Of a stretch of DNA of 36,263 nucleotides, positions 34,454 to 36,263 are shown in pieces. Source of the DNA: Smittium mucronatum. Its lineage: Eukaryota; Kickxellomycota; Harpellomycetes; Harpellales; Legeriomycetaceae. Numbering within the stretch: the stretch's first letter is position 1; each line of letters opens with the position of its first letter. The stretch covers positions 1 through 36,263 of the forward strand of contig LSSL01002251.1 of assembly GCA_001953115.1 (NCBI GenBank), written 5' to 3'. Made by a program: the position numbers and the translations under genes. Under the pieces are notes generated by a model. It made no database searches. It was not told the DNA's origin and saw only the letters and a list, made by a program, of their open reading frames with translations.

Positions 34454-34565
34454 GTCCAATAAGTGGACGGATCAAATCGTGGACCGCCACAGCTCAAGAT
34501 CAGTCTAGTACGGGAAAATCGCCATTGAATGTGAAAATCGGGAGATGGTCGACCAAGTATATAAA
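34454..34565 (+). promoter_or_regulatory. Promoter of the epoxide hydrolase gene
   Basis: TATATAAA (34558-34565) lies about 82 bp before the ATG, a normal place for a fungal TATA box. Just upstream is the perfect 10-bp palindrome TGGTCGACCA (34546-34555), a possible operator for a dimeric factor. A CCAAT motif at 34456-34460 sits inside GTCCA-ATAAG-TGGAC, itself an inverted repeat. The assignments are from motif and position only. Confidence 0.55.
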
Positions 34566-34646
34566 CCATCGTGGTTTGCAAAAATAATAATTAACCAACT
34601 TTAGTTTCTTTTTTTATAAATAAATAGAGATCTAGATATATACAAG

Positions 34647-35636
34647 ATGGATCCTTTAAAGCCGGAATCGTTCAACCACAAGTTCTTGAAAGTTGGCGAG
34701 AATGTTGTTCATTACGTAGATGAAGGCAAGAGTGATAACGTCATTGTTTGTGTTCACGGGTTCCCTGATCTGTGGTACGGATGGAGGTTCCAGATTCCAT
34801 ATCTCGTTTCTCTTGGTTACAGAATTATTGCCGTAGACTTAAGAGGATTTGGGCATTCAGATTCGCACCCCGTTGAAGACAAGGACCTGCCATCCTCTGG
34901 TACTAAGAGTCGTCTGGGCGATATAATCGCAGTATTGGACTTTGAAAAAATTACAGAAGCTATCTGGTTCGGTCACGATTGGGGAGGTAACGTAGTATGG
35001 AGGGCTGCTCTTTGGTACCCCAGCTATGTCCGAGCCATCGCCTCTGTATGCACTCCTTACTGGCCTGCATCCGAAAAAGTCATTAGCTTGACTGAGCTTG
35101 TCAAAACAAGAAAGAACTGGATGTATCAGCTCTACTTTAGATCCCAAAAGGCCATTAAGGACTTTGATGACAATACCGAGCTCTTCTTCAACGTTATGCT
35201 TAGACCTTACAGTGAAATTATCCCATCCCCTATTTTCAGTACCACTGTCCCAATCGAAGAGCGCACAATAACCTCTTCCATCGGAGTCCAAAGGTCTTCC
35301 CTCCTCTCTCAACCTGAGCTTGATTATTACGTCAGTGAATATTCTAGGAATGGTTTCGCTGCTCCTCTAGTTATGTACAGAATCCAAGAGATTGATGCCC
35401 AGCAAGAAATCGATGCCGGATTTGTCGATAAAAAGCTCGAAATCCCTTGCCTCATGATCACAGCTGGTCATGACCGTACCCTTCCTAAAAGCTTTGCAGA
35501 CAATATGGGTAACTTTGTCACCAACTTGACTTTAGCTGATGTTGAAGAGGCCGGTCATTGGGTTCTTGTTGAGCAACACGCTGAAGTTAACGGTCATTTG
35601 GGCAAATTCCTTAAGCATCTTGACGGTAACAATTAA
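34647..35636 (+). CDS. Soluble epoxide hydrolase, alpha/beta-hydrolase fold
   Basis: The enzyme opens epoxides to vicinal diols by a covalent ester intermediate, probably in the cytosol. The 329-residue product is intact and intronless. The oxyanion motif HGFP is at 37-40 within HGFPDLWYGWR. The nucleophile is Asp111 in GHDWGG, which distinguishes it from Ser esterases. Lid tyrosines are probably Tyr163 (MYQLYFRS) and Tyr244 (LVMYRIQE); the charge relay is Asp276 (AGHD) and His304 (EAGHWVLVEQ). All catalytic residues are present. Length matches fungal and plant single-domain enzymes without the N-terminal phosphatase of mammals. There is no signal peptide or membrane segment. The ATG context is AAGATGG. 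Haloalkane dehalogenase is less likely because of the HGFP motif and two lid tyrosines. Confidence 0.93.
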   Translation: MDPLKPESFNHKFLKVGENVVHYVDEGKSDNVIVCVHGFPDLWYGWRFQIPYLVSLGYRIIAVDLRGFGHSDSHPVEDKDLPSSGTKSRLGDIIAVLDFEKITEAIWFGHDWGGNVVWRAALWYPSYVRAIASVCTPYWPASEKVISLTELVKTRKNWMYQLYFRSQKAIKDFDDNTELFFNVMLRPYSEIIPSPIFSTTVPIEERTITSSIGVQRSSLLSQPELDYYVSEYSRNGFAAPLVMYRIQEIDAQQEIDAGFVDKKLEIPCLMITAGHDRTLPKSFADNMGNFVTNLTLADVEEAGHWVLVEQHAEVNGHLGKFLKHLDGNN

Positions 35637-35740
35637 ATTGCTCATCCCACCACATAACTAAGTAGTTCCTTTATATAATTTATCTTTGCGTTTTGCTGAT
35701 ATTTAATATCGCCTCTGTTCTTTCTATCAATATTGTACCT

Positions 35741-35746
35741 AATAAA
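35741..35746 (+). terminator. Polyadenylation signal of the epoxide hydrolase gene (AATAAA)
   Basis: AATAAA lies about 105 bp after the stop codon, a usual distance. The sequence to 35915 holds no clear gene. Confidence 0.5.
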
Positions 35747-35915
35747 ATCTTCGAAATTTATTTGAAATATTCGGACTTTTTTAGAAATAGTCCGGTAAAT
35801 CAGAGACACATTACCAGCCCTTCATCCAAAAACCCTATTTATATAAGATCGCTTGGCGGAATTGTTACAATTAACTTTAACGTGTTTGGATTATATCTTT
35901 ACTAAATACATTCAA

Positions 35916-36178
35916 GAGGTGAAACGACTATCACTATAGTCGGCCGATATGCAAGTTACATTAAATCAAATTACTGATTGGTCGAACACATGGGAAATGA
36001 GTGTGAATGCATCCAAGTGAGGTGCAATGAATGTAGCCGGCCCCCAATCGTCCGATCTGATATTACAAGCCCAAAATATCACAAAAACTTATCAGTACAC
36101 ATATTTGGGATATATTATGAACTATAAATGGGACGTGTCTTGGACCATCAAAAACAAAAAATCAAAGGTCAGAAAGTG
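35916..36178 (+). mobile_element. Rearranged LINE fragment (copy 4)
   Basis: Bases 35941-36178 match about 210-450 of LINE copy 1: CCGATATGCAA, GGTCGAACACATGGGAAATG, CCCCAATCGTCCGATCTGAT, TATTTGGGATATATTATGAA. The translated part is the RT block just after FADD, with TGA in place of a TGC/TGT cysteine near 36018. Directly before it, 35916-35940 matches 841-870 of the same LINE (GGTGAAACGACTATCACTATAGTCG), which should lie about 600 bp downstream. The match stops at 36178, where a CT repeat begins. Confidence 0.85.
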
Positions 36179-36229
36179 GAATCTCTCTCTCTCTCTCTAG
36201 ATTTTTTTATTTGAATTAGCCAATAAAAT
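36179..36229. repeat. CT microsatellite and flank repeat shared with 6629-6676
   Basis: (TC)n at 36182-36198 leads into TAGATTTTTTTATTTGAATT and AGCCAATAAAAT, the same order as at the right flank of the DIRS element. Confidence 0.7.
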
Positions 36230-36263
36230 TTCTGAATTCCATTACCAAAAAAAAAAAGTTTAT

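Noticed and set aside
34857..35312. 151-codon minus-strand frame inside the epoxide hydrolase
   Set aside because: It is a shadow of an intact enzyme with all catalytic residues on the plus strand.
35693..35905. 70-codon plus-strand frame after the epoxide hydrolase
   Set aside because: It lies in the likely 3' UTR around the AATAAA signal, with low complexity and no recognised family.

Overview
The window looks like a piece of an AT-rich nuclear genome from an early-diverging fungus. The evidence is a class I myosin with the fungal tail order (TH1, Pro/Asn-rich, SH3, acidic Arp2/3-binding end), a 76-nt GTATGT...TAG spliceosomal intron, and LINE and DIRS retrotransposons. The style of the LINE and DIRS proteins reminds me of Kickxellomycotina/Harpellales-type gut fungi, but that is an inference from pattern memory and is not proven here.

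Layout. (1) 1-2150: the 3' part of a LINE retrotransposon (RT with FADD motif, C-terminal zinc knuckle), followed directly by a second, 5'-truncated copy of the same LINE 3' end. (2) About 2209-6619: a structurally complete but mutationally dead DIRS-type tyrosine-recombinase retrotransposon. It has inverted terminal repeats, an internal complementary region beside the right repeat, a gag-like ORF1, RT/RNase H/methyltransferase-like ORF2 and a tyrosine recombinase whose catalytic end lies beyond a one-base frameshift. (3) 6620-10890: a far more decayed LINE copy in the same orientation, recognisable from an endonuclease motif and RT fragments. (4) 10890-27400: a very AT-rich gene desert with two heptanucleotide arrays, a small set of overlapping hairpins, and a striking pair of 497-bp inverted repeats (3 mismatches, no indels) around a 3.08-kb spacer. 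(5) 27400-28800: a more balanced stretch that may hold a decayed, unrecognised gene. (6) 28848-32958: an intact class I myosin gene whose only detected intron sits directly after the start codon. (7) 34647-35636: an intact intronless soluble epoxide hydrolase with a TATA box. (8) 35916-36263: a rearranged LINE fragment and a flank repeat shared with the right flank of the DIRS element.

Only the two last genes look functional, and they are unrelated: myosin-I drives actin-dependent endocytosis at the cell cortex, and the hydrolase opens epoxides in the cytosol. The rest records repeated retrotransposon insertion followed by AT-biased decay. The 497-bp inverted repeat pair is the least explained structure and the best candidate for something new.
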